From: Meiothermus sp. QL-1
GTDB lineage: Bacteria > Deinococcota > Deinococci > Deinococcales > Thermaceae
Assembly (NCBI RefSeq): GCF_003351145.1
Contig: NZ_QQSV01000009.1
Location: 1 to 64,000 of the forward strand
Reading direction: 5' to 3'
DNA length: 64,000 bases
This document shows, piece by piece, positions 1 to 7,307 of this stretch (positions are counted from its first letter, which is position 1; each line of letters opens with the position of its first letter). The notes beneath the pieces are model-generated. The model did not search any database and had not been told where the DNA came from. It was given only the letters and a program-made list of their open reading frames with translations. Both the position numbers and the translations under genes were made by a program.

Positions 1-127
1 ATCCTGGCCAGGTCGGGGCGTGCACCCGACCGCAGATGGGCTCGGACGGAGCCTGCGGGGATGGATACGGCAAGGGCCGTCCCGTGAGAACCGCGAAGCC
101 CCGTTCTTCAGAACGGGGAGTCGTCAC
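1..127 (+). mobile_element. Probable right end of an IS200/IS605-type (TnpB) element
   Basis: A perfect 8-bp stem with a TTCA loop lies at 99-118 (CCCCGTTC / GAACGGGG), followed by GGAGTCGTCAC. This layout is typical of the right end of IS200/IS605/IS1341 elements, where the hairpin overlaps the 3' end of tnpB and the omega-RNA scaffold. The frame through 36-140 reads ACGDGYGKGRPVR, which resembles the tail of TnpB proteins. Only the last bases of the element would be inside the window, so the transposase body cannot be checked. The right boundary is placed at the GTCAC ending at 127 by analogy. Confidence 0.45.
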
Positions 128-146
128 AATCAGACCGAAGCGCCCT

Positions 147-596
147 ATGCACGAGCTTCTCGCCAATCAGGTACTCTGGACAGCCATCCTAGCCAGCGTG
201 CTGGCCCAGCTCATCAAGCTCCTCATCTACTACTGGATGGAGCGCCGCTGGGAATGGGAGCGCCTGGCTGAGACCGGAGGGATGCCCAGCTCCCACTCGG
301 CCACGGTGGCGGCGCTGGCCACGGGGGTGGGCATCACCGAGGGGCTGGGCAGCGCGTACTTTGCGATTGCGGTGGTGCTGGCCATCATCGTGATGTACGA
401 TGCCACCGGTATTCGTCGGGCCGCCGGGCTGCACGCGGCCCGCCTGAACGACCTTTTCGAGGAGTTCCGGGCGGTTTTCCAGCAAGGGCCCAAGCCCGAA
501 CCCCTGAAGGAGCTTTTGGGGCACACCTACCTCGAGGTGGCGGTGGGGGCTCTCTTGGGCATTGGTTTTGCCCTTCTCAGCTTTGCCCTGTTCTAG
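147..596 (+). CDS. DUF212 / divergent PAP2-family membrane protein
   Basis: This 149-aa integral membrane protein carries the signature GMPSSHSATVAAL near residues 49-61, resembling the PSSH motif of PAP2 acid phosphatases. Hydrophobic helices lie near the N-terminus, the middle and the C-terminus, and the length fits the DUF212 family (about 150 aa). The reading frame stays open upstream to the window edge, but ATG 147 (MHELLANQ) is chosen because it gives the usual family N-terminus; the upstream codons probably belong to the IS end. Substrate and role are unknown; phosphatase activity is not established for this family. Confidence 0.85.
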   Translation: MHELLANQVLWTAILASVLAQLIKLLIYYWMERRWEWERLAETGGMPSSHSATVAALATGVGITEGLGSAYFAIAVVLAIIVMYDATGIRRAAGLHAARLNDLFEEFRAVFQQGPKPEPLKELLGHTYLEVAVGALLGIGFALLSFALF

Positions 597-611
597 CTCC
601 TTGGCTATTAT
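583..611 (+). promoter_or_regulatory. Promoter for the OsmC gene
   Basis: TTGCCC (583-588), a 17-bp spacer and TATTAT (606-611) form a sigma70-like promoter inside and just after the end of the upstream gene. AAGGAG follows before ATG 629. Confidence 0.5.
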
Positions 612-628
612 GGGGGAAAGGAGAGACC

Positions 629-1048
629 ATGCCGGTACGCTCAGCCAACGCAGTGTGGAAAGGCACCCTCAAGGAAGGGCAGGGCCATCTGAGGTTGCAA
701 AGTGGGGTTTACGAGGGGCCCTATACCTGGGCCTCGCGCTTTGCCGATGCCGCGGGCACCAATCCCGAGGAACTGGTGGCGGCGGCCCACGCCGGCTGCT
801 TCGCCATGTTCCTCTCGGCCCTGCTCACCAACCACAACACCCCCCCGGAGGAGCTCAACGTCACCGCCAGGGTCCACCTGGGCGAGGGGCCCACCCTTAC
901 CAAGATCGAGCTGGAGCTTTCGGCCCGGGTGCCCGGTCTTGACCCTGGGAAGTTCGCCGAGCTGGCCGAGGAGGCCAAGGCCAAGTGCCCCATTTCCAAG
1001 GCCCTGGCAGCGGTACCGGAGATTACCCTGGAAGCCCGGCTGCTCTAA
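629..1048 (+). CDS. OsmC-family peroxiredoxin (organic hydroperoxide resistance)
   Basis: This 139-aa cytoplasmic protein belongs to the OsmC/Ohr family, which reduces organic and inorganic peroxides through a cysteine pair. Cys57 sits in AAHAGCFAM and Cys120 in AKCPISKAL, the two redox-active positions of the OsmC subgroup. Length is normal. ATG 629 follows a good Shine-Dalgarno (AAAGGAG). The gene has its own promoter-like sequence and stands alone between a membrane protein and a sugar permease pair. OsmC rather than Ohr is favoured by the GT(x)PEELVAAAHAGC context. Confidence 0.9.
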   Translation: MPVRSANAVWKGTLKEGQGHLRLQSGVYEGPYTWASRFADAAGTNPEELVAAAHAGCFAMFLSALLTNHNTPPEELNVTARVHLGEGPTLTKIELELSARVPGLDPGKFAELAEEAKAKCPISKALAAVPEITLEARLL

Positions 1049-1091
1049 ATCGCCTGCCCCGCCGGCCAGGGGGTGCTCGGGCCTGCTGGTA

Positions 1092-1130
1092 GAAGCGCTT
1101 CCATGACCCTCTTATACTAAGAGCGCTTCT
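1092..1130 (+). promoter_or_regulatory. Putative LacI-type operator pair around the malF promoter
   Basis: GAAGCGCTTC (1092-1101) is a perfect 10-bp palindrome with the central CG typical of LacI/GalR operators. AAGAGCGCTTCT (1119-1130) is a second, imperfect copy; centres are 28 bp apart. A TATACT -10 (1113-1118) lies between them and AGGAGGT (1134-1140) precedes ATG 1145. Repression by a LacI-family sugar regulator encoded elsewhere is inferred. Confidence 0.55.
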
Positions 1131-1144
1131 GTCAGGAGGTGGCA

Positions 1145-2497
1145 ATGTATCGATCTCCCCCCGGCGCTCGAGGTTTTTTCATCGCTATCGGCCTTTTGGG
1201 TGGGGCCCTGCTGCTGGCTACGCTGGCGGGGCTGCTCCTGTACTGGGCCTTGCAGGCGGCTTTCCCCAGGCCGCTCGAGGCGGCTTACCCCGGGTACCTG
1301 GTCCTGATCTTTGCCCTTCTGGTCCTGCTGCCTCTGCTGGTCTTCCTGGGGCGGCGGGTGCCTTACCTGACCGACTGGTACTATCTGCTGCCGGCCATCG
1401 CCTTTCTCCTGGCCTTTACGGTCTTTCCTATTTTTCTCACGGTTTACTACAGCTTCACCAACTACACCGGGCTGCGCAACGGCAAGCCCGACCGCTCCAC
1501 CGAAACGGCGGTGGTGCAGGTAGAGGACCGCTCGCTGGTGCTGGAGGGGGAGGCCTACCCCCTGCTGCGCTGCGACCGGCCCGACTGCGCCGGCCAGCCC
1601 CTGGAGATCACCAGCCGCACCCAGCGGGCCCGGGTGGTGGCGGAGAGGGCCCAGGGCGAGGTGGTGCTCCTTACCGCCCCGCCCCCTTTTACCCCCAGCC
1701 TGGTTTACAAGATCAACGACTACCAGTTCGTGGGCTTCCAGAACTACGTGGAAATCTTCAGCCGAGCGGGCAGCGTTTTGCTCCCGGTGCTCGTTTGGAA
1801 CCTCATCTTCGCTGCCGGCGCGGTGGTGGTGGGGGCGGTCCCGGGCCTGGTGTTGGGCCTGATCCTGAGCAACAAGAACCTGGCCTTCCGGGGCTTTTAC
1901 CGCACGGCCCTGATCATCTCCTGGGCCATACCGGCGGTCATCAGCGTGCAAATTTTCACCGCCATGCTCAACGTTCAGTTTGGCCCCATCAACCGCCTGC
2001 TGGGCTTGCTGGGGGCCTATCCTGTTCCCTGGCTCACCGACCCCGAGTGGTTCAAGGTCTCGGCCCTGCTCATCAGCCTCTGGCTGAGCTTCCCCTACTG
2101 GATGACCGCCACTTTGGGAGCTCTTTCCACCATCCCCGAGGACGTCTACGAGGCGGCCAGAATAGACGGCGCCAGCGGCTGGCAGACCCTCACCGGCATC
2201 ACCCTGCCCTTGCTGCGTCAACCTTTCATTCCCTTGATTTTGGGCTCCTTTGCCTTTAACTTCAACAACTTTAGCCTCATCTACCTGATGGGCCCCCAGC
2301 CTGGGGTGGAGGGCCGCCCCTCTACCGCCCAGGCCGGCGATATCCTGATTACCTGGGCCTACAAGACCGCCTTCCAGGCCGATGGGGGCCAGGCCTATGG
2401 CCTGGGTGGGGCCATCTCGGTGCTGATTTTTCTGCTGACGGTATTCATAAGCCTCATCAATTTCCGCTTTACCGGGGCTTTACGGGAGGTGCGCTGA
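1145..2497 (+). CDS. Sugar ABC transporter permease, MalF type
   Basis: This 450-aa inner-membrane protein belongs to the MalF branch of carbohydrate ABC permeases. Two N-terminal hydrophobic segments precede a third near residues 80-100 and a large hydrophilic region of about 85 residues, comparable to the periplasmic P2 loop of MalF. The core permease domain follows, with the EAA loop EAARIDGASGWQTLTGI that docks on the ATPase. ATG 1145 is chosen over GTG 1139 because AGGAGGT is correctly spaced before it. The gene overlaps the next permease by 1 nt (TGATG). No binding protein or ATPase is adjacent, so both must be encoded elsewhere. Maltose or another oligosaccharide is likely; the exact sugar cannot be read. 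Confidence 0.88.
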   Translation: MYRSPPGARGFFIAIGLLGGALLLATLAGLLLYWALQAAFPRPLEAAYPGYLVLIFALLVLLPLLVFLGRRVPYLTDWYYLLPAIAFLLAFTVFPIFLTVYYSFTNYTGLRNGKPDRSTETAVVQVEDRSLVLEGEAYPLLRCDRPDCAGQPLEITSRTQRARVVAERAQGEVVLLTAPPPFTPSLVYKINDYQFVGFQNYVEIFSRAGSVLLPVLVWNLIFAAGAVVVGAVPGLVLGLILSNKNLAFRGFYRTALIISWAIPAVISVQIFTAMLNVQFGPINRLLGLLGAYPVPWLTDPEWFKVSALLISLWLSFPYWMTATLGALSTIPEDVYEAARIDGASGWQTLTGITLPLLRQPFIPLILGSFAFNFNNFSLIYLMGPQPGVEGRPSTAQAGDILITWAYKTAFQADGGQAYGLGGAISVLIFLLTVFISLINFRFTGALREVR

Positions 2498-3813
2498 TGC
2501 GCTGGCTGGGTTGGACGCTCCTGGCCCTTTTGCTGGCCTGGCTGGTGGGGGTTTACCTTCCCGACCTTTTCTCGCGGGTACAGCCCAACCTGCCGCCGGG
2601 CTTCGTGCGGATTGAAAACGGCTGGGTCTATGCCCTGGGGGGGCTGCTGGGGCTGGTGCTGTTGATTCTGGGGTATGCGGTGGGGGTGACCAGCCTGGTA
2701 AACCGGCGCACCGGCCGCCGCCGCAGCTTCTGGCCGCTTTTTGGCCAGGGGCTAACGCACCTCTTTATGGTGCTGGTGCTCTTTTTTGCCTACTACCCGG
2801 TGCTGCAGATTCTGGCCGCCTCCTTTGACCCCCGCAACACCCTCTACCGCATCCTGCCGCCCCAGAGCGAAAACCTTTTGGTGCGGGCTCGAGTAATCCC
2901 CGATCTTTCCCAGCTTAGCTGGGAAAACTACGCCCGGCTCTTCGAGGGGTTTGTGCTCTACCCCTACCAGGTGGTTTTGCTGCTTCTGGCCGGGCTCGCC
3001 TTGCTGGGGGTGGGGCTTTTGGCTGCTTACCGAAGGCTGGTGGGGGACGCCCAGGCCGACAGCCCCCTGGGCCTGGCGCAGAACCGCAGCCTGGCGGCCT
3101 TTGCTCTCCTCAGCTTTGCCCTGGTGGTTTTGATTTCTCCCGCGCAGTTCACCGGCCAGACCACCGAGTCCAAGTTCCTGCTCTGGGTGCGGAACACCCT
3201 GTTTGTTTCCGGGCTCACAGGGCTTCTGGCCGTGCTCCTCACGGCCACGGCAGGCTATGCCTTCGCCCGCTTCAACTTTCCCGGGCGCTACCCTTTGCTT
3301 TTAGTGTTCATTTTCATCCAAATGTTCCCGGGGTTTTTGGGGCTGGTGGCCACCTATATCCTCATCTCCAACCTGGGGCTCCTGAACACCTTCACAGGGC
3401 TGGTGCTGGCCTACTCGGGGGCCATCATCAGCTTCGGTACCTGGGTGTACAAGGGCTTTTTGGAAAGCATCTCCAAAAGCCTGGAAGAAGCCGCCCTGAT
3501 CGATGGGGCCAGCAGGTGGCAGGTTTTCACCCGGATTCTGTTGCCCCTTTCGGCCCCCATGTTCGTCTTCATCTTCCTCTTGCAGTTCGTGGGCACCTAT
3601 TCGGAGTTCATCGTGGCCAATCTGTTCCTCACCGGGGTGGATGCCTGGACGGTGGGGATGGGCCTCAGGAACTTCACCACCGGGCAGTTCTCCACCAAGT
3701 GGGGCCTGTTTGCTGCAGCAGCGGTGGTGGGCTCGCTGCCCATTCTGCTTACCTTCTACGGCTTTCAGCGCTACTTTGTTTCAGGCTACACCGCAGGCGC
3801 GGTGAAGGAGTAG
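2497..3813 (+). CDS. Sugar ABC transporter permease, MalG type
   Basis: The 438-aa partner permease ends in a canonical MalG core with the EAA loop EEAALIDGASRWQVFTRI. It is roughly 150 residues longer than MalG of E. coli: two or more extra hydrophobic segments and a hydrophilic stretch (PDLSQLSWENYARLFEG, typical of the MalG periplasmic portion) precede the core. The gene starts on the stop of malF and ends 4 nt before a convergent SDR gene. The two permeases would form the heterodimeric pore of a carbohydrate importer. Confidence 0.88.
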   Translation: MRWLGWTLLALLLAWLVGVYLPDLFSRVQPNLPPGFVRIENGWVYALGGLLGLVLLILGYAVGVTSLVNRRTGRRRSFWPLFGQGLTHLFMVLVLFFAYYPVLQILAASFDPRNTLYRILPPQSENLLVRARVIPDLSQLSWENYARLFEGFVLYPYQVVLLLLAGLALLGVGLLAAYRRLVGDAQADSPLGLAQNRSLAAFALLSFALVVLISPAQFTGQTTESKFLLWVRNTLFVSGLTGLLAVLLTATAGYAFARFNFPGRYPLLLVFIFIQMFPGFLGLVATYILISNLGLLNTFTGLVLAYSGAIISFGTWVYKGFLESISKSLEEAALIDGASRWQVFTRILLPLSAPMFVFIFLLQFVGTYSEFIVANLFLTGVDAWTVGMGLRNFTTGQFSTKWGLFAAAAVVGSLPILLTFYGFQRYFVSGYTAGAVKE

Positions 3814-3817
3814 CGCT

Positions 3818-4516
3818 TCATCGCTTGGGCTGGCTGGGCCTTATGTCCAGCTCGCTCACCACGATGCCGGGGTCGGTCGTGAGCAGGTAGAGCACCGCCT
3901 GGGCCACGTCCTGGGGCTTTATCTTCCAGCCCACCCCGGTGGGGTTGCCGGCGAAGGGGGTGTCCACCGAGCCGGGCAGGATGCTGCTTACCCGGATGCC
4001 CTGGTGGCGCAGGTCGAGCAGTGCCGCCTCGGAGAAGCCCAGCAGGCCGAACTTGCTGGCGTTGTAGGCTGCCCCCCCGGCGAAGGCGTTTTTCCCCGCC
4101 AGCGAGCCGATGTTGATGATGTAGCCTCCCCCCCGTCTGAGCAAGGCGGGGACCGCAGCCTTGGTGGCGTAGAAGGGGCCGGTGAGGTTGGTCTGCACCA
4201 CCTGCTGCCACTCCTCCGGGCTTAGCTCGTGCACGGGCTTGAAGATGCCGATGCCGGCGTTGTTGATGAGGAAGTCTAGGCCGCCGAATTGAGCTTCCAG
4301 CCGCTCCACTGCCTGCACCAGGTCCTCGTAGCGGGTGACGTCCCCCGGCAAAGCCAGGCAGCCGCCCAGCTCAGCGGCCAGCCGGGCCAGCTTGTCCTGG
4401 CTGCGGGCAAAGAGCCCCACCCTCACCCCATGGGCCACCAGCGCGCGGGCGATTTCCAGGCCGATGCCCGAGGAGGCTCCGGTGACCAGTGCTACTTTTC
4501 CATGCAAATCTGCCAC
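3818..4516 (-). CDS. Short-chain dehydrogenase/reductase
   Basis: This 232-aa classical SDR oxidoreductase has the nucleotide-binding TGASSGIG (13-20), NNAG near residue 85, the catalytic Ser in NIGSLAG and the YNASK active-site pair. The Rossmann start with an Arg after the second strand (FARSQ) suggests NADP(H), by family knowledge. The start is GTG 4516; no Shine-Dalgarno is obvious and a TATAGG lies just upstream, so translation may be leaderless. It is transcribed convergently to the malFG pair. Substrate unknown. Confidence 0.85.
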   Translation of the reverse strand: MADLHGKVALVTGASSGIGLEIARALVAHGVRVGLFARSQDKLARLAAELGGCLALPGDVTRYEDLVQAVERLEAQFGGLDFLINNAGIGIFKPVHELSPEEWQQVVQTNLTGPFYATKAAVPALLRRGGGYIINIGSLAGKNAFAGGAAYNASKFGLLGFSEAALLDLRHQGIRVSSILPGSVDTPFAGNPTGVGWKIKPQDVAQAVLYLLTTDPGIVVSELDIRPSQPKR

Positions 4517-4568
4517 GCCCTATATCGTTTTTAGGGAGCAGGAGGGCCACAATGACGGGCGACACCTT

Positions 4569-4919
4569 TCAGGGCTCCACCACGATGCGCCCCCGCATGC
4601 CGAGCTGGGCATGGCCATTTACGGTGCAGATGTACTCGATCTCGCCGGCCAGGTTAAAGACCACCCGCTGGCGCTCGCCGCCGTTCAGCCTTCGGGTGCT
4701 GAACTGGAGTGCAGCAGGGGTGCTGGGAACCGAAACTGCGTCGTGTACGCCCTGATCAGCGTTGAAAAACTCGATACAGCCGCCTTTCTTGAGGGTCACG
4801 AGGCTAGGGTTGAAGGGCTGGGTGGGGCTGACCATCCGCACCTCCGCGCAGGCGGTGGGGGTGTTGGCCCCGCTGCAGGCAGCCAGGAGCACCAGGCCAA
4901 GGAACAGGAGCACAGGCAT
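4569..4919 (-). CDS. Cupredoxin-like lipoprotein
   Basis: The 116-aa protein has a lipobox LLAAC (Cys15), so it is predicted to be a lipid-anchored extracytoplasmic protein. The mature part is a single cupredoxin-like domain with the ligand pattern His (VHDA), Cys (YICTV), His (NGHAQLGM) and Met, as in plastocyanin or nitrosocyanin-type domains. The conserved set supports one type-1-like copper site for electron transfer. TAGGGT lies 7 nt before ATG 4919, which fits a leaderless transcript. Partners are not evident from neighbours. Confidence 0.8.
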   Translation of the reverse strand: MPVLLFLGLVLLAACSGANTPTACAEVRMVSPTQPFNPSLVTLKKGGCIEFFNADQGVHDAVSVPSTPAALQFSTRRLNGGERQRVVFNLAGEIEYICTVNGHAQLGMRGRIVVEP

Positions 4920-4970
4920 GGCATTACCCTAACCCCTTGCAGCCCCGGGCAGCCTTTAGCGTTGCTTAAG

Positions 4971-5582
4971 CTACTCCTGCATGGGGGCTTCCCTGCGCAC
5001 CAGGCCCTGCTGGTGGGCCTCTATCAGCGCTTTTAGGGCTTTGCCGCGGTGGGAGTAGCGGGCTTTTTCCTCCAGGGTCATCTCGGCAAAGGTCTTTCCG
5101 GCCTCGGGTACCAGAAAGAGAGGGTCGTAACCGAAGCCCCAGTCGCCTCTGGGGGCCTCCAGGATCTCCCCCTCGGTCTCGCCGCGGTAGAGCTCCAGGT
5201 AGCCATCGGGGTAGGCCAGGGCCAGCACGGCCACGAAGCGGGCCTGGCGCTCGCCTGGCGGGAGCCCGCGCATGCGCTCCAGCAGGTAGACGTTGCGCTC
5301 TAGGTCGGAGTTACGGTTGCCGTAGCGCGCCGAGTAGACCCCGGGCTCGCCGCCCAGGGCTTTGACCTCGAGCCCAGAGTCGTCGGCTAGGGTGGGCAGG
5401 CCGCTGTGCCTGGCGGCGAAGGCGGCCTTGAGTATGGCGTTGTCCTCGAAGGTGGCGCCCTCCTCGGGAGGCAGCTTGAAGGGGTAGTCAAGCAAAGAAA
5501 GCACGGTCCAACCCAGCGGGGCCAGGCCCTCCTTGAGCTCGCGGAATTTGCCCGGGTTGGAGGTCGCTATCAGAAGCCGCAT
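4971..5582 (-). CDS. rdgB: RdgB/HAM1 non-canonical purine NTP pyrophosphatase
   Basis: This 203-aa protein of the Ham1/Maf-like ITPase family hydrolyses dITP, ITP and XTP to monophosphates and so cleans the nucleotide pool. The N-terminus LIATSNPGKFREL is diagnostic; LADDSGLEV, GVYSARYG and GDWGFGYDPLF are further signature segments. ATG 5582 is chosen because the family begins at that point; an in-frame upstream ATG would overlap rph. It lies 31 nt after rph on the same strand, an rph-rdgB pairing common in bacteria. Confidence 0.95.
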   Translation of the reverse strand: MRLLIATSNPGKFRELKEGLAPLGWTVLSLLDYPFKLPPEEGATFEDNAILKAAFAARHSGLPTLADDSGLEVKALGGEPGVYSARYGNRNSDLERNVYLLERMRGLPPGERQARFVAVLALAYPDGYLELYRGETEGEILEAPRGDWGFGYDPLFLVPEAGKTFAEMTLEEKARYSHRGKALKALIEAHQQGLVRREAPMQE

Positions 5583-5613
5583 CGGCTCTATCTTAGCGCT
5601 TCTGCGGGGGACC

Positions 5614-6330
5614 TCAGGTTTTTGCATGGATTTGGGCGTGAAGCCGCCGCACCAGCTCAGGAATCTGGGCCAGCCCCAGCTCGAACATCGCCTGGTAGGT
5701 TTCCTTGGGAATCGGGCGGCCTTCCCCGGCTCCGTGCAGCTCGATGATTTCGCCAGCCCGGGTGGCCACCACGGTCAGGTCGGCCCAGGCGTTTTCGTCC
5801 TCGAGCTGGGTTAGGTCGAGCAGGAGGGTGCCGTCGCTCATCCAGCCCACGCTCACCGCGGCAAACTCGGTCAGGGGCCACTCGTCGAGCCGGCCCTGCT
5901 GGACCAGCCGGTCCAGGGCCATGTGTAAGGCAGCGTACCCCCCCAGAAGCGCGGCCACCCGGGTCCCGCCGTCGGCCTGGATCACGTCCGCATCCACCAC
6001 CACCGTTCTGCCCGGCAGAAGGCGCAGGTCCAGCACGGCCCGGAAGGCCCGGCCCAAAAAGCGTTGAATTTCGGCGGTGCGGCCGGAGATTTTTTGCCGT
6101 TCGCGCTCCTTGCGCTCCTGGGTGGAGCGGGGCAGCAGGTTGTACTCCGCCATCAGCCAGCCCTGCCGGCCCGGGACGTGCCGCGGCACCCCTTCGGTGA
6201 GGGAGACGTTCACCAGGACCCGGGTCTGGCCCAGCTCCACCAGGGCCGAGCCTTCGGCATACCGTACGTAGCCCATCTGTAGCCTGAGAGGGCGCAGCTC
6301 ATGGGCCGCGCGGCCGTCCTTGCGCTTCAT
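5614..6330 (-). CDS. rph: Ribonuclease PH
   Basis: The 238-aa phosphorolytic 3'-5' exoribonuclease trims tRNA 3' ends. It starts with RKDGRAAHELRP and contains LLPRSTQERKERER, RTVVVDADVIQADGGTR and LDLTQLEDENA, all RNase PH signatures. ATG 6330 is chosen rather than the in-frame codon at 6348. It is divergent from a tRNA-Thr gene and precedes rdgB. Confidence 0.95.
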   Translation of the reverse strand: MKRKDGRAAHELRPLRLQMGYVRYAEGSALVELGQTRVLVNVSLTEGVPRHVPGRQGWLMAEYNLLPRSTQERKERERQKISGRTAEIQRFLGRAFRAVLDLRLLPGRTVVVDADVIQADGGTRVAALLGGYAALHMALDRLVQQGRLDEWPLTEFAAVSVGWMSDGTLLLDLTQLEDENAWADLTVVATRAGEIIELHGAGEGRPIPKETYQAMFELGLAQIPELVRRLHAQIHAKT

Positions 6331-6340
6331 CGCCCGAGAC

Positions 6341-6369
6341 TTTACCACAAGGGCATTTGACGCTAGAAT
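6341..6369 (+). promoter_or_regulatory. Promoter of the tRNA-Thr gene
   Basis: TTTACC (6341-6346), a 17-bp spacer and TAGAAT (6364-6369) sit 10 nt before the mature tRNA 5' end at 6380. Confidence 0.6.
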
Positions 6370-6379
6370 ATCCGGGCGT

Positions 6380-6454
6380 GCCGGTGTAGCTCAGCGGTAG
6401 AGCACTCGATTCGTAATCGAGCGGCCGTCGGTTCAAATCCGACCACCGGCTCCA
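6380..6454 (+). tRNA. tRNA-Thr(CGT), CCA encoded
   Basis: The sequence folds as a full cloverleaf: acceptor stem GCCGGTG (6380-6386) with CACCGGC (6444-6450), D-arm with TAGCTCAGCGGTAGAGCA, anticodon stem CTCGA/TCGAG with loop TTCGTAA, and T-loop GTTCAAATC. The anticodon CGT reads ACG (Thr). Discriminator T6451 is followed by an encoded CCA (6452-6454). The 3' end overlaps a minus-strand coding frame. Confidence 0.95.
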
Positions 6455-7275
6455 CATAAAGCCCAGCGCAGCCAGGGGGCCAGCTCGGCCAGGCTCTGCA
6501 TGGGGGGCAGGCTGGCCGCCAGGGGTCCGGAGACCACCAGGGGCACCGGGTTGCGGGTGTGCTGGGGGTGCCAGGGCTCCTCGGCGTTGCCGTGGTCGCT
6601 GGTGAGAACGAGGGTGGCCTCGCCCTGGGCGGCCAGGAAGCCTGCCAGGAAACGGTCGAGCTCGAGGAAGCGCTCTGCCAGGCGTTCGGGCTCCCGGTGG
6701 GCGGCGTGGTCCAGGGCCCAGTGCTCCAGGATGACCAGATGGTGGGCCTGGGCCAGCCGGGCGAAGCGGGCCCCGCTGGCCTCGGGCTCGGGCCAGAAGG
6801 CCGGGGGAAGGGCCAGGGGGTGTTCCCAGGGTAGCAGCGCCAGCCCGGCTGCTCGGGCCGCATAGCCGAAGGCCGAGAGCAGGTTGCGGCGGCTTTTCTG
6901 CGTTCGCTCCAGGTAGCTTTCGTGATAGCCGTTGGCGTGGAGCACCCTGAGGCCCTGGCGGACAGCCCAGACCTGGAGGCTTTCGCTTTGCAGCAGGGCC
7001 TGCAGGCGGCTCAGGGGGTGGGGGCCCTGGTGCCGCCCCAGCAGCCTGGCTGCGTTTATGCCGGTGAGGAGGGTGGTCTGGCCGGTGCCCGACTGGGGCA
7101 GCCCCTCTACCCCCAAGCAGGCGTCCAGCACGCGGTAGGCGTGGTCGCTGGTGGTGAAGGGCAGCCGGCTGAAGCCCCGGCTGAGCCCCCTCAGGGTGGG
7201 CAGCTTTAGCCGGTGCAGGGGGCTGGCGGGGTCCTCGCAGACCCCCAGCCCGTCCACAAACAAGAAGGCCAGCAC
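6433..7275 (-). CDS. Alkaline-phosphatase-superfamily metalloenzyme (phosphoglycerate mutase-like)
   Basis: The 280-aa protein has the two-metal-site segments of the alkaline phosphatase/iPGM superfamily: FLFVDGLG at the N-terminus, SGTGQTTLLTG around the nucleophile position (Thr) and LTSDHGN for metal ligands near the C-terminus. It may act as a phosphohydrolase or mutase; the substrate is unknown. GTG 7275 (VLAFLFVDG) is chosen because upstream residues look non-coding; GGGGTGA precedes it. It lies 32 nt downstream of a kinase gene on the same strand. Its TGA stop lies inside the T-loop of the opposite-strand tRNA-Thr gene. Confidence 0.75.
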   Translation of the reverse strand: MLAFLFVDGLGVCEDPASPLHRLKLPTLRGLSRGFSRLPFTTSDHAYRVLDACLGVEGLPQSGTGQTTLLTGINAARLLGRHQGPHPLSRLQALLQSESLQVWAVRQGLRVLHANGYHESYLERTQKSRRNLLSAFGYAARAAGLALLPWEHPLALPPAFWPEPEASGARFARLAQAHHLVILEHWALDHAAHREPERLAERFLELDRFLAGFLAAQGEATLVLTSDHGNAEEPWHPQHTRNPVPLVVSGPLAASLPPMQSLAELAPWLRWALCGAGGRI

Positions 7276-7307
7276 GGGCCCATTTTCACCCCGAGCTGGG
7301 TGTGGGT

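Noticed and set aside
6357-6362. TTGACG as -35 for the tRNA-Thr gene
   Set aside because: Only 1 bp from the TAGAAT -10; the TTTACC at 6341 has the right spacing.
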